A stretch of DNA of 64,000 nt from the NCBI RefSeq assembly GCF_000331515.1, contig NZ_AMZO01000006.1:186001-250000 (forward strand). The letters are read 5' to 3'. Position 1 is the first letter of the stretch; every line of letters starts with the position of its first letter. The position numbers and the translations under genes were made by a program. The notes under the pieces are model-generated. The model did not search any database and was not told the origin of the DNA. It saw nothing but the letters and a program-made list of their open reading frames with translations. Positions 1 to 9,064 of this stretch are shown here, piece by piece. This stretch comes from Photobacterium marinum (GTDB lineage Bacteria > Pseudomonadota > Gammaproteobacteria > Enterobacterales > Vibrionaceae).

Positions 1-46
1 AATCCGCTTTCGGTAAGAATATAAAAATATAAAGGATAATTGTTAC

Positions 47-565
47 ATGGAGTTAGTTTCCCCCTCTTGTGAATATGAGGATGTGTTTCTGGCATTTCTC
101 GATGACATCAAGCGATTTGATGCTCCGAATGCAGAATTTTATGAACCCGCGTGTTCGTCATTTTCGAAATATGTTCAGTCTCTGATTGATGAATCGAGAG
201 GAGTGAATCTGCCAGAGGGATATGTTCCCTGTAATCATTACTGGTTTTTAAATCAGAAAGGGAAAATGGTTGGCGTGCTACGGATCCGGCATCACATTGA
301 AACGCCTTTTTTGTCTCATGAAGGCGGGCATATTGGTTATGACATTGCGCCGAGTTTTCGTGAACAAGGCTATGGCACCCGAATGCTTAAACATGGTCTG
401 GTCAAAGCTAAGCAATTGGGACTGGAAAAGGTGTTGATCACCGCAGATGAAGACAATATTGCATCAAGAAAGGTGATCGAAGCCAACAGTGGAGTGCTGG
501 AACAGATCGTGATGGGGCGTTTTTTCCCTTGTCTGGTTGCGAAGTATTGGGTTACGTGTCAGTAG
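47..565 (+). CDS. GNAT family N-acetyltransferase
   Basis: A 172-residue protein of the GNAT fold, expected to transfer an acetyl group from acetyl-CoA to an unknown amine. The acetyl-CoA binding motif A is visible near residues 103-117 as GYDIAPSFREQGYGTRML, with the R-x-x-G-x-G pyrophosphate loop (REQGYG). The following helix and the DNIASRKVIE segment match motif B, where the family often has N-x-x-S. Length suits the stand-alone predicted acetyltransferases of the COG3981 type. An AGGA lies about 10 bases before the ATG. It stands alone and is convergent with the AraC gene downstream. Substrate cannot be read from sequence. Confidence 0.9.
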   Translation: MELVSPSCEYEDVFLAFLDDIKRFDAPNAEFYEPACSSFSKYVQSLIDESRGVNLPEGYVPCNHYWFLNQKGKMVGVLRIRHHIETPFLSHEGGHIGYDIAPSFREQGYGTRMLKHGLVKAKQLGLEKVLITADEDNIASRKVIEANSGVLEQIVMGRFFPCLVAKYWVTCQ

Positions 566-593
566 GGTTTGGTTTTTATCCGTTTTGCAGATG

Positions 594-1601
594 CTAGGCT
601 TTAGCCAGAAATCGCTTGCGGTAATCTTTAGGAGGAAACCCGGTGAGCTTTTTAAATGCCCTTGAGAAATGGGCAATATCAGCATAACCCAGCTCAGAGG
701 CAATATCGGTGAGTGAATATTGCCCGTTTTCCATTAACCGACAGGCCGTCGCCAGCATGATGTTGTCTCTGACATTTTTGAAACTGGTATTTTCCTCTGC
801 CAGACGGCGTTGTAACGTACGGGCGCTGGTGTTCAGTATTTCGGCTGCCTGCTGTAAGGATAGCGACTGCCGGGAAAGGTACGGTGCCAGTGCTAAATAG
901 ACAGTTTCAAGGAAGTTTAGCGCTTTGGGATCATCCTCTCGGGATACTTGAGATGTAAAACTGGCCGGAAGATGAAGCGGAAGTGCCATCAATTCGCTTG
1001 AAAGTTCGATCGCGGCCAAATTTCGGTTTGCGTACAGCACAGTTTTCGGGTTGTTCAGTATTTCGGCCAGCTTATCGGCTTTCTTTGACTGGATAGCAAT
1101 ACATGTTGGTTGCCAGTCTGTTTTACTGAGTAAGCGAATAAACTCAATCAGGAATAGAACAGCAAAGATTTCGGCCCATAAAAACTCTTCTGTGTCCTCT
1201 TTATCTTTAAACCGACAAAACCACGGCGTGTGGTTGAAGTACTCGATACTGATCGTCGCTGAAGGTGACTCATGACGGACGGCTGTTTTCATTTGCTCTA
1301 TTGCCTCTCCCAAGGTTTCGGGACTTCGGAGATGGCGGAGCATTTTCGGAATGAAGTATTCACGGTTGGCTGTACGCAGTAGATCGCCGTAATACTGGGG
1401 ATCGGCGCGCTCTGCCATCAGCGCCAGTAAATGTTTAACCGGTGTTTCAGGAAGAAACTCATGGCGGGTCCGCATAATATCCTCAGGCAGTCCGGCGGCT
1501 TTGAGGAGTGGATAGATATCAGCCTCAAAATGTTTGAGCATTTCGACTAATGTTGCTGCATGAGCCGTTTTGATTAACGGAACCAGTTGGCCTGGGGTCA
1601 T
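594..1601 (-). CDS. AraC family transcriptional regulator with arabinose-binding-like N-terminus
   Basis: A 335-residue regulator. The N-terminal two thirds resembles the Arabinose_bd (PF12625) ligand-sensing domain found in OruR/ArgR-like AraC proteins. The C-terminus has two helix-turn-helix motifs: SLQQAAEILNTSARTLQRRL and SLTDIASELGYADIAHFSRA, followed by the family signature FKKLTGFPPKDYRK. AAAGGA sits just before the ATG. Neighbours give no clear target: an unknown membrane protein lies upstream in the same direction and the HlyD/DUF2955 export pair is divergent about 600 bases away. Ligand and regulon are unknown. Confidence 0.92.
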   Translation of the reverse strand: MTPGQLVPLIKTAHAATLVEMLKHFEADIYPLLKAAGLPEDIMRTRHEFLPETPVKHLLALMAERADPQYYGDLLRTANREYFIPKMLRHLRSPETLGEAIEQMKTAVRHESPSATISIEYFNHTPWFCRFKDKEDTEEFLWAEIFAVLFLIEFIRLLSKTDWQPTCIAIQSKKADKLAEILNNPKTVLYANRNLAAIELSSELMALPLHLPASFTSQVSREDDPKALNFLETVYLALAPYLSRQSLSLQQAAEILNTSARTLQRRLAEENTSFKNVRDNIMLATACRLMENGQYSLTDIASELGYADIAHFSRAFKKLTGFPPKDYRKRFLAKA

Positions 1602-1682
1602 TCCTTTACTCCGGAAATGGCTGGTATCAATAGTATACCTGTGTATCTGCTTGTTGCAGCTGCATCCCTGCAGCTACTGAAA

Positions 1683-1970
1683 TTATGCCTGAGTCGCCTG
1701 TCGGGATTTTTTAGGCGAACTGCGGAAAATACTGATGATAGCTTCTATCGTGTAGTAACCACATACAGCAGTAAAACTTAGGGCACTGAATTGCTCGCCC
1801 ATTGTTACAGATGCGCCAATAAGCTCAAACAGTTCTCCACCGAATTTCTTCACATAATCCAATGCCCATTTGTATACCAGGTAAAGCTTAGTCAGGGTGA
1901 TGAAAACCAGATAAGCCTTACCGTATGGAGTACACAGGAATTGCTTAATTTTGGCCCAGATCTTTTTCAT
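1683..1970 (-). CDS. Small membrane protein of unknown function
   Basis: A 95-residue basic protein not recognised as a named family. It has a short cytoplasmic N-terminus rich in Lys, a hydrophobic helix around residues 18-36 (YLVFITLTKLYLVYKWAL) and a second one around 61-80, then a basic Ser/Lys tail. It lies upstream of the AraC gene in the same direction with an 80-base gap and is divergent from the HlyD gene. The RBS is weak (GAGAAG). Codon use looks coding. The protein is probably real, but its role is unknown. Confidence 0.55.
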   Translation of the reverse strand: MKKIWAKIKQFLCTPYGKAYLVFITLTKLYLVYKWALDYVKKFGGELFELIGASVTMGEQFSALSFTAVCGYYTIEAIISIFRSSPKKSRQATQA

Positions 1971-2214
1971 TTCACTTCTCGCTTAATGTTGGTTTGCTTG
2001 CTGACGAGATGAAGTATAAAAAACACACAAAACCAAACTTATCATTTTGCGCCACATTGGGTGTATTGAATGTATTTTTATTTAAGTTGTTGTTTTTAAA
2101 TGTTTTATTGTTTATTTCGTGGTTTGTTTAAATTATGCTTTGGCGTGAAATGGTAAAAAAGAAATTCTATTTCGATTTAAGATCGCGGCGTACGATTAAT
2201 CTGATGAGGTCGTT

Positions 2215-3396
2215 ATGAGCCAAAAAGATCCTGAGTTTACCCCGGTTGAAGCCCGTTCAGTGGCTTGCGATGAACCTGTCGCTTTTGATGAGAAAACGAA
2301 AAAGCCTGAAAGTGCTTCAGGCAAGCTATCAAATAAGCATCTGACTCCCCGAGCCATTACTCTAGTGGTGCTGGCTGTGTGTGTCGGCTTGTTTCTTTTT
2401 TATCTTGTTGCCGACAGGGTGATCCCGACTACTGATATGGCAAGGGTGAGAGGAAATGTTATACCGCTGGCTCCGCAAGTATCAGGTGTGATCAATAAAG
2501 TGAATGTCACACCTAATGAGTTAGTGCAGGCTGGAGATGCTTTATTCCGGATTGAACCGACGGATTATCAGATTGCGGTAAAAAAGGCTGAACAGGGCTT
2601 GGAGCTGGCAGGTAAACAGATTGGTGTTCAGACGGCTTCGGTAGAAGCGGCTCAGGCCAGATTATCTGATGCGTTGATAAATCAGGAAAACGTCCGGCGA
2701 CAGGCCGGGCGTGTGCTGACGATGGCTGATAAAGGCATTGTGACTCAGGCAGAAGCGGATAAAACCCGAGCAGCCATAGCTCACGCCCGGGCTCAGGTAG
2801 ACAGCGCCAGGGCTGGTTTGGCTCAGGCGAAAAAGCAGCTTGGTAAGCTTGGTGAGGAGAATACCGAAATGCAGGCGGCGTTGCTGGCACTGCAAAAAGC
2901 ACAATTGGATTTGGAGCGAACTGTTATTCGTGCTCCGGCGATGGGCGGGGTGTCTAACTTTCGCCTTGATGAAGGCTTTTATGCCAGTAAGGGACAGCCA
3001 CTGATGACGTTTGTATCCGGTGAAGACAGTTGGATCGAAGCTTATTATCGTGAGAACAGCCTGGGCAATATGAAGTCCGGTGATCTGGTTGAGATTGCTC
3101 TGGATAATGCGCCAGGTGATATTTTCCACGGGCGTATAGCCAGTATTGATTATGGCGTGAACTGGGGACAGGCGCAGCAATCCGGGCAATTAGCGACAGT
3201 TGCGAACCAGACTGGCTGGTTACGCCAGACCCAGCGATTTCCTGTAATGGTTCGTTTTGAAGGGGATGTCCCCCACGGCCTGTTACGAGTCGGTGGTCAG
3301 GCAGACGTGATGGTTTACACCGATGAGGCGTCGGTAATGAACCTGTTTGGCAAGCTTTGGATTCGTCTGATCAGCTGGATGTCTTATGTCCGTTAA
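2215..3396 (+). CDS. HlyD family membrane fusion (periplasmic adaptor) protein
   Basis: A 393-residue EmrA-like adaptor that would link an inner-membrane pump to an outer-membrane channel. After a cytoplasmic N-terminus of about 45 residues there is one transmembrane helix (TLVVLAVCVGLFLFYLVA). Next comes the lipoyl-like half (GNVIPLAPQVSGVINKVNV), a long Ala/Gln-rich alpha-hairpin at about residues 120-235, and the second lipoyl half with TVIRAPAMGGVSNFRLDEG. Its stop overlaps the next gene by 11 bases, so the two are translationally coupled. The partner is a DUF2955 membrane protein rather than an MFS or RND pump. That pairing is known in Vibrio-type genomes, but the substrate is unknown. 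Confidence 0.93.
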   Translation: MSQKDPEFTPVEARSVACDEPVAFDEKTKKPESASGKLSNKHLTPRAITLVVLAVCVGLFLFYLVADRVIPTTDMARVRGNVIPLAPQVSGVINKVNVTPNELVQAGDALFRIEPTDYQIAVKKAEQGLELAGKQIGVQTASVEAAQARLSDALINQENVRRQAGRVLTMADKGIVTQAEADKTRAAIAHARAQVDSARAGLAQAKKQLGKLGEENTEMQAALLALQKAQLDLERTVIRAPAMGGVSNFRLDEGFYASKGQPLMTFVSGEDSWIEAYYRENSLGNMKSGDLVEIALDNAPGDIFHGRIASIDYGVNWGQAQQSGQLATVANQTGWLRQTQRFPVMVRFEGDVPHGLLRVGGQADVMVYTDEASVMNLFGKLWIRLISWMSYVR

Positions 3397-4450
3397 TATC
3401 TTGCCAGAGGCTCAACAGGTATTGTTGACCCGCCGGATCTTGAGGTATGCGTTGGGTGTGGTTCTGGCGATGTTGCTGGCATATGGCATTAACTGGACTT
3501 TTGCTTATGTGATGCCGGTGTTTGTGGCTAAGTTTTTCGCCGACAGACCGGAACCGACCAAAGAAACCTTTGATGAGCTATTTCTGGCTATGGTGGTAAC
3601 CGTGCTGATCGCAATGGCGGTTAGTAATGGCGTGACTCAGTATCCGTTGATTCTGTTGCTGTTGGTCGGTTTGCTGATGTTCTGGGCCTATTACCTGTTT
3701 CAGAATCCGAAATGGAATTTCTTTTCCACTATTCTTATGATCACAGTGTTGTTAGTACCGTATATGGGGGTTATTCACCCAGCAGCAGCTCTGATGCTTG
3801 GTAAGGGACTGATGATTTCCGGATGCGGTGCTGTACTGATTTTCTGGCTGATGCATAGCTTGTTACCGGATCTTGATAGTCTGGCGATGTGGTCAGCTGT
3901 AAACCCCGAACAGGGGGCTGCAAGTGGTGATACAGAAAGAACCTATGAGGCAGAACGTGTCCGTAATGCGCTGAAGGCACTGGCTATCAGTTTTCCTGTC
4001 ATTGCTTATTTCTACTACTTCCAGATTAATGGTGCGCTGCTGACGATGGCGTTTATCGGGATTTTGTCATTACAGTTAAGCTGTCCGAAGAGTATTAAGC
4101 TTAGTCTGTTTTTGCTACTAACCAATTTGGTTGGCGGGATTTTGGCTGTTATTGCCTATGAGTTGCTGGTGACCGTACCCTGGTTTCCTTTTCTGCTTGC
4201 CATGATGGCGTTGTTCAGCCTGTTGTTCGGGCAGAAAATTTGCACTGAACCGGGCAAAGCACCGATTTATGCCGGTATTTTTTCTGCGATGCTGGTCGTT
4301 TTTGGTGCTGTGATCTCCGGAAGCGATAAAGCGATTGATGTCAGTTTCTATACCCGTATTGGCCAGATTTCTATGGCCGGTATCTACTTAATATTCGTTG
4401 CCTTGCTGGTGGATTTACATTGTGGTGCAACCAGCAAGGCTGATATTTAA
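3386..4450 (+). CDS. DUF2955 inner-membrane protein, partner of the HlyD adaptor
   Basis: A 354-residue multi-spanning membrane protein matching the DUF2955 family, related to aromatic-acid exporter/FUSC-like proteins. Around ten hydrophobic helices occur in two blocks (about residues 20-160 and 205-345), separated by a polar stretch (MWSAVNPEQGAASGDTERTY) carrying charged residues. This two-block layout is typical of FUSC/ArAE exporters. It overlaps the HlyD gene by 11 bases, which supports a two-component efflux unit. It ends 3 bases before the convergent GNAT-nitrilase gene, with no terminator between. Substrate unknown. Confidence 0.88.
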   Translation: MSVNILPEAQQVLLTRRILRYALGVVLAMLLAYGINWTFAYVMPVFVAKFFADRPEPTKETFDELFLAMVVTVLIAMAVSNGVTQYPLILLLLVGLLMFWAYYLFQNPKWNFFSTILMITVLLVPYMGVIHPAAALMLGKGLMISGCGAVLIFWLMHSLLPDLDSLAMWSAVNPEQGAASGDTERTYEAERVRNALKALAISFPVIAYFYYFQINGALLTMAFIGILSLQLSCPKSIKLSLFLLLTNLVGGILAVIAYELLVTVPWFPFLLAMMALFSLLFGQKICTEPGKAPIYAGIFSAMLVVFGAVISGSDKAIDVSFYTRIGQISMAGIYLIFVALLVDLHCGATSKADI

Positions 4451-4452
4451 CT

Positions 4453-5991
4453 TTAGGTTGAGTTTTTGGGTCTGGTAAAGCCGCCATAGAGATCTAAACG
4501 GCGGTGGCGAAGGTTGGTGACTGAACCTTCGGTATTGAGGTATTTCAGTTTGTCGAGTTCGACATCGGCAAATATGATCATCTCGGTATTCGGGCTGGCT
4601 TCGGTAATGGTGGCATCATGAGGGAAGTAGACATCGGAGGGTGAAAATACCGCTGATTGGGCGAACTGAATATCGACGTTATCAACCCGGGGTAGGTTGC
4701 CGACACTGCCACCGAGAGCCACGTAACATTCATTTTCTATCGCCCTTGCCTGAGCGCATAACCTGACTCGTAAATAGCCGTTTTTGGTGTCGGTCCAGAA
4801 TGGAACAAAGATGATCTGCACGCCCTCTTCTGCCAGCATACGCCCAAGCTCGGGAAATTCTGCATCATAACAAATGAGTATTCCGACGCGGCCGCAATCG
4901 GTATCGAAGACTTTCACTTTTTCTCCACCGTCAATGACCCAGTCCCGTTCTTCATGTGGGGTAATGTGGATTTTGTACTGCTCATCAATACAACCGTCAC
5001 GATGGAGGAGATAGGAGATATTATAGAGTCGATCATCTTTGAGAACCGGCATGCTCCCTGCGATGATATTTATGTTGTAGGTGACCGCCATTTGGGAAAA
5101 GCGTTGCTTTATGTCTTCGGTAAATTCGCTTAAAAAGCGGATGGCTTCGACGGATGTTTTTTCGTTCTGTAATCCCATTAGTGGTGCATTGAAAAATTCG
5201 GGAAAGAGGGCAAAGTCGGCGTGATAATTGGAGAGCGAAGAGACAAAAAACTCAGCCTGATTCATTAGATCTTCAACAGACACCATTGCCCGCATCTGCC
5301 ATTGCACCAAACCGAGTCGCACCAGGTTCTTTTCTGTATTGATAACCGAGGGCATTTCTTCTTCATAAAAGATATTGTCCCATTCCAGTAGGGTGCCATA
5401 GCCGCTGGATTTTGTATCCTCGGGTAAATAATGTTTCATCAGGCGCTTTACGTCGAAGTCGTTGGATAATTGGAACGACAAAATGGGATCATGAAGCTCT
5501 TTGCGCTTCACTTTTTCGACATATTCAGGGACAGACATATCATCAGCGACGTTGTGATAACCGGGAATACGGCCACCAGCTAAGATCGCTTTAAGGTTGT
5601 TGTTACGACAAAGCTCTTTACGCGCTTCATACAAGCGTCGTCCAAGCCGTAGCCCCCGATAATCAGGATGCACAAAGACATCAAGGCCGTACAAAGCATC
5701 TCCGCTGGCCTGGTGCTGAATCACATTTTGTTCTGTGATGATGTCAGTGTATGTGTGACTGAGTGAAAAACGGTTGTAGTCAACTTTGATGGTGAGTGCG
5801 GCACCGATAATTTTCCCGCTGTCTTCAATACAGATCTGGCCGTCCGGAAACTGGTGAATGAGATCCATGATTGTCATCCGTGGCCATGCCCCGCCCACAT
5901 CATGAAACACCAAATCCATGAGAGTAGCTAGCTCAGGATAATCACTTGATTGGATGTTGCGTATGTTCAGCAGGGGAGTGTTGCTCTCCAT
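4453..5991 (-). CDS. Bifunctional GNAT acetyltransferase / carbon-nitrogen hydrolase
   Basis: A 512-residue two-domain enzyme. Residues 1 to about 210 form a GNAT domain with motif A around 107-120 (VHPDYRGLRLGRRL). Residues about 223-505 form a nitrilase-superfamily amidase with the full catalytic triad: Glu265 (ALFPEFF), Lys340 (EQYKIH) and Cys374 (ILICYDAEFP). This fusion is a recognised family, annotated as bifunctional GNAT/carbon-nitrogen hydrolase. It probably couples amide cleavage and acetylation of a small molecule, but no substrate is established here. A start 31 codons upstream is open. The start given has AAGGAG nine bases before it, and the family begins close to this point. Confidence 0.92.
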   Translation of the reverse strand: MESNTPLLNIRNIQSSDYPELATLMDLVFHDVGGAWPRMTIMDLIHQFPDGQICIEDSGKIIGAALTIKVDYNRFSLSHTYTDIITEQNVIQHQASGDALYGLDVFVHPDYRGLRLGRRLYEARKELCRNNNLKAILAGGRIPGYHNVADDMSVPEYVEKVKRKELHDPILSFQLSNDFDVKRLMKHYLPEDTKSSGYGTLLEWDNIFYEEEMPSVINTEKNLVRLGLVQWQMRAMVSVEDLMNQAEFFVSSLSNYHADFALFPEFFNAPLMGLQNEKTSVEAIRFLSEFTEDIKQRFSQMAVTYNINIIAGSMPVLKDDRLYNISYLLHRDGCIDEQYKIHITPHEERDWVIDGGEKVKVFDTDCGRVGILICYDAEFPELGRMLAEEGVQIIFVPFWTDTKNGYLRVRLCAQARAIENECYVALGGSVGNLPRVDNVDIQFAQSAVFSPSDVYFPHDATITEASPNTEMIIFADVELDKLKYLNTEGSVTNLRHRRLDLYGGFTRPKNST

Positions 5992-6177
5992 GCTAATGCT
6001 CTCCTTATCGCTGTTGTTACCAACCGCATTACCCCGATTGGTTTTGTGGGGAGTCTTGTTTGTAACCATCACAAAGTCTGGCACAAAATTTGTGCTTTTC
6101 CTGTAAGTTGAGTGAGATCTGAGAGGTAATTGAATATGATGGAAAGTGTTATGAGGAAAAGTGGATGGGGAGGTGAA

Positions 6178-6208
6178 ACCATGAATGTGGAAAATTCACA
6201 TTCATGGT
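6178..6208 (-). terminator. Inverted repeat downstream of the GMC oxidoreductase gene
   Basis: Perfect 12-bp arms ACCATGAATGTG / CACATTCATGGT around a 7-base loop, 27 bases past the GMC stop codon. The uridine tract on the minus strand is short (TTT), so termination is likely but may be weak. It could instead be an operator for the downstream gene, whose start is about 190 bases further on. Confidence 0.55.
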
Positions 6209-6234
6209 CAACACAAAAAGCTGAAGGGTAATGC

Positions 6235-7518
6235 TTATGCGAGATGCTTGCCTAGTCGTTTTGCCAGACAAAGCAGAGTGTAGGTCGGCGGAAGCCCCCA
6301 TGCTTCAGGAATGACAGATGCATCACAAACATAAAGTCCCTGAAATTCCGTTTGTAGATTACTGTTGACCACGTCGCCAATTTTAGCGCTACCGCCCTGA
6401 TGAGCTGCAAAATGATGGGTGCGGTAAATATGGCTGCAACCGGCTTGGCGCAAAATGTTCTCAGCAATTTCAGAGCCCGTTGCCAAGCGCTGCTTATCGC
6501 TGTCACCCAGTTTTTTGCTCATCCATTTCTCACCGATGACGCCATTGGGTTCGTCTTTTGCTTTAACCATGATTGACAGGGTATTGTTAGCAGAAAGCAT
6601 ATTTCCGAACTTCCCGACCTGAGCTGTAAACAGATGAAAAAAAGGTTTTGGCAGGCTGAGATCAGAAAGCAAAATGCCATCATCCGGCAGGTGAAGACCG
6701 GCTGCCATCGGAATTTCACCGTCTGGGAAGTGGTCGTTTACTTTTCCCATGACAGCAATTACCGGGTCGATGAAGAACTGCTGTCCGGCCTTTTTGATCC
6801 CGGTTTGTTGAAGAATTTGAGCAGAGCCAATTCCCCCCGCAGCCAAAATGATGTTATCAGCAAAGACGGAGTTTATTCGGCCCTTATGACGGAATTTAAC
6901 GCCGACCGCTTTGTGACCGTGCGTAAGTACTTCGGTCACTTTAGCTCCGGTAAGTAGTGTGGCTCCATGGCAAACTGCATCGTCAAGGAAATCTCTGGCA
7001 GTCCACTTTGCATCTGTCGGGCAGCCATAAGCACAAAGGTGACATTGTGGCTGGCATTTGTTGATATCAATGAATTTATCCAGCTTGTCCCATTTCAGGC
7101 CCAGCTCACGAGCACCATGGCTGATGGCTTTAGCTACCGGCCCCATTAAGTGCTCCGGAAGTGGATTAATGGGTAACTCCTTTGCGATTTCATCAACTTC
7201 AACAGTTAAGTCGACACCGTATTGTCGGAACATATCAATCGGTGGTGTCATTGCTCCGGCATAGTTGATAGCCGAGCTGCCGCCAGCGGTTATTCCCCGA
7301 ATAAGCAGTGACAAGTCGCGAGTCACGTAGGCACTCTTTCCCGGAATTGCCGCCATTTGTGCCATTTGCCAGAAGGATCCTTTAAGCGGAGTATTGTTTC
7401 CCCACTCCAGAATTAATACCTGCTGGCCCTGATGAGTTAGCTCTCTGGCAATAGTCGCTCCGCCCGGGCCGCTTCCGACAACGATGGCATCATAAGATGA
7501 GTGGAGGTCTGCTGGCAT
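6235..7518 (-). CDS. GMC-type FAD-dependent oxidoreductase
   Basis: A 427-residue flavoprotein. The N-terminal dinucleotide-binding fold is AIVVGSGPGGATIAREL with the acidic ribose-binding residue in LILEWG. A Cys-rich stretch, CQPQCHLCAYGCPTDAKW near residue 155-170, is typical of the alcohol/cholesterol-oxidase-like GMC subgroup. The C-terminus has H-x-GGSAKIGDVV and YVCDASVIPEAWGLPPTYTL, the usual active-site and FAD-closing segment. At 427 residues it is shorter than classical GMC enzymes (500-600). An ATG five codons upstream is open, but GGAGAG precedes the chosen ATG at the proper distance. It likely oxidises an alcohol or lipid-like substrate; which one is unknown. Confidence 0.88.
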   Translation of the reverse strand: MPADLHSSYDAIVVGSGPGGATIARELTHQGQQVLILEWGNNTPLKGSFWQMAQMAAIPGKSAYVTRDLSLLIRGITAGGSSAINYAGAMTPPIDMFRQYGVDLTVEVDEIAKELPINPLPEHLMGPVAKAISHGARELGLKWDKLDKFIDINKCQPQCHLCAYGCPTDAKWTARDFLDDAVCHGATLLTGAKVTEVLTHGHKAVGVKFRHKGRINSVFADNIILAAGGIGSAQILQQTGIKKAGQQFFIDPVIAVMGKVNDHFPDGEIPMAAGLHLPDDGILLSDLSLPKPFFHLFTAQVGKFGNMLSANNTLSIMVKAKDEPNGVIGEKWMSKKLGDSDKQRLATGSEIAENILRQAGCSHIYRTHHFAAHQGGSAKIGDVVNSNLQTEFQGLYVCDASVIPEAWGLPPTYTLLCLAKRLGKHLA

Positions 7519-7708
7519 CTTGTTGCTCTCCATGAAAAAGGAACTGATTGATAATCAGGGCAATAATGGAAGGTTACTATACTGCAACTTCTTGTCGAAC
7601 GGCATTGGAGATTAACTGGTAATACCCTAGTGTCAGGAAATGTGAAAGGTAAAGGTTGATCAACGAGGGCAGGTTCGTAACCCGAGAGTTGTTGATGCAG
7701 AATAAGAA

Positions 7709-7743
7709 AAGCCTCGTCAAACAAATTATGTTTAACGAGGCTT
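7709..7743 (-). terminator. Rho-independent terminator after the 36-residue Cys-rich peptide gene
   Basis: Stem AAGCCTCGT / ACGAGGCTT (7709-7717 with 7735-7743), extended after one mismatch by AAAC / GTTT. On the minus strand the stem is followed by TTCTTATT. It sits about 70 bases past the stop of the small peptide gene at 7811-7921, which supports that gene being transcribed. Confidence 0.75.
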
Positions 7744-7810
7744 CAGATTACCAATTCATCTAACACAAAAGCAAAAGGACAGTGAAGGGGGAATAGGATG
7801 AAACCCTGAC

Positions 7811-7921
7811 CTATAGCTTAAATTGTTTTCCGCAGTCTTTGCAGCGATGGATTGATTTGTAAAACAAGCGTTGCCAGAAGCTACGCTTTATTCGCACTAG
7901 CTGAGTACAGTTACATTCCAT
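7811..7921 (-). CDS. 36-residue Cys-rich peptide, probable small zinc-ribbon-like protein
   Basis: Reading the minus strand from ATG at 7921 gives a 36-residue peptide starting MECNCTQLVRIKRSFWQRLF and ending KSIHRCKDCGKQFKL, then TAG. Cys3, Cys5, Cys28 and Cys31 form a C-x-C ... C-x-x-C-G pattern, the arrangement of a small zinc ribbon, with a basic aromatic middle (RIKRSFWQRLFYK). A strong terminator follows at 7709-7743. The start has only a weak AGG 10-11 bases upstream. Small proteins of this pattern occur in Vibrionaceae as I recall, but no function is established. It could bind a metal and perhaps nucleic acid. Confidence 0.65.
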   Translation of the reverse strand: MECNCTQLVRIKRSFWQRLFYKSIHRCKDCGKQFKL

Positions 7922-8116
7922 GTGCCATATACCTATTGGTCAATTAGCCATGTTAAGCAAGGTGTTTCACATTATTGTAATGGTTTAAGGTCATACACAT
8001 CAACAGTGCTTCTTCTTATTTATTTGATTATTAACTGTTTCTTACAAAATCATCAGTATGAGTGTTCTGGCGGGTAGTTGTGCTTGTAATTAAACATACT
8101 TATATGATGATTGTTT

Positions 8117-8989
8117 TTAGCTGCTAAGGGCTTCGGCAAGATAATCGACTAACATCCTGACCTTGGGAGAAAGGTGGCGGTTGTGCGGATACAGTGCCCA
8201 AATACCATCATCTTTTTCCATAAACTGAGTAAGCAGCGGGATTAGCTGGCCATTATCGATATAGCCCTGAACATAGTAGTCCGGTAGTTGGACAATACCG
8301 AGTCCTTTGAGTGCGGCATCGGTAAGAGCATGGCCGCTGTTACAGCTCAGGCGGCCTTTGACTCTGATATTGCGTGGTTTACCGTCTTCAAGAAAACGCC
8401 AGTAGTCAAGTGTACCGGGCAGGCAGTTGTGGTGTTCAAGTTCAGACAATGAATGGGGAATACCATAAGTCGCCAGGTATTTTTCTGATGCACAAACATA
8501 CTGGGTTCGAGAGCCGAGCTTTTTCGCCATCATGCTGGAATCATCCAGTTTGCCGAGGCGAATTGCCAGATCAAAGCCTTCATCAACCAGATCAACTTTC
8601 TGGTTTGATAGCAGGAGCTGAACTTCCAGCTCAGGATACTTTTGCATGAAATCGTTGATTAACGGGGCTATGGTGCCTTCGCCATAGGTAACCGGAGCGG
8701 TAATTTTTAACAGACCACGAGGGGTGGTTTGCAGGTTGGTGATTGCTCGTTCTGCTTCTTCCAGGCCGTCCAGTATCTGGCGGCAGTGCTGGTAGTAAAT
8801 ACGGCCAACTTCCGTGACTGAAACTTTGCGGGTTGTGCGATAAAACAGTTTGGCTGCAAGCCGGGCTTCCAGCGCGCTGATTTGTCGGCTGACCTGTGCG
8901 GTTGATATGCCAAGGCGTTTTGCCGCTGCGGTAAAGCTTTCGGCTTCAGCCACAGCGACAAATTCACTGACACCTTCCCAGTTGTACAT
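8117..8989 (-). CDS. LysR family transcriptional regulator
   Basis: A 290-residue LysR regulator. The N-terminal winged helix-turn-helix is clear (FVAVAEAESFTAAAKRLGIS, then STAQVSRQISALEARLAAKLF), followed by the linker helix and a periplasmic-binding-like effector domain (LLKITAPVTYGEGTIAPLI, then DLAIRLGKLDDSSM). This resembles the AaeR/DsdC-neighbouring group that begins MYNWEGVSEFVAVAE. A GTG four codons upstream is possible, but the ATG at 8989 matches the usual family start. No operon partner follows; its regulated gene may lie elsewhere. Confidence 0.93.
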   Translation of the reverse strand: MYNWEGVSEFVAVAEAESFTAAAKRLGISTAQVSRQISALEARLAAKLFYRTTRKVSVTEVGRIYYQHCRQILDGLEEAERAITNLQTTPRGLLKITAPVTYGEGTIAPLINDFMQKYPELEVQLLLSNQKVDLVDEGFDLAIRLGKLDDSSMMAKKLGSRTQYVCASEKYLATYGIPHSLSELEHHNCLPGTLDYWRFLEDGKPRNIRVKGRLSCNSGHALTDAALKGLGIVQLPDYYVQGYIDNGQLIPLLTQFMEKDDGIWALYPHNRHLSPKVRMLVDYLAEALSS

Positions 8990-9064
8990 TATTACCACCA
9001 CGTAACAGTTGTTTTCATATGGTGGTGATTATTAATTAACTAAGAAGTAATAGCGAGTGTGAAA

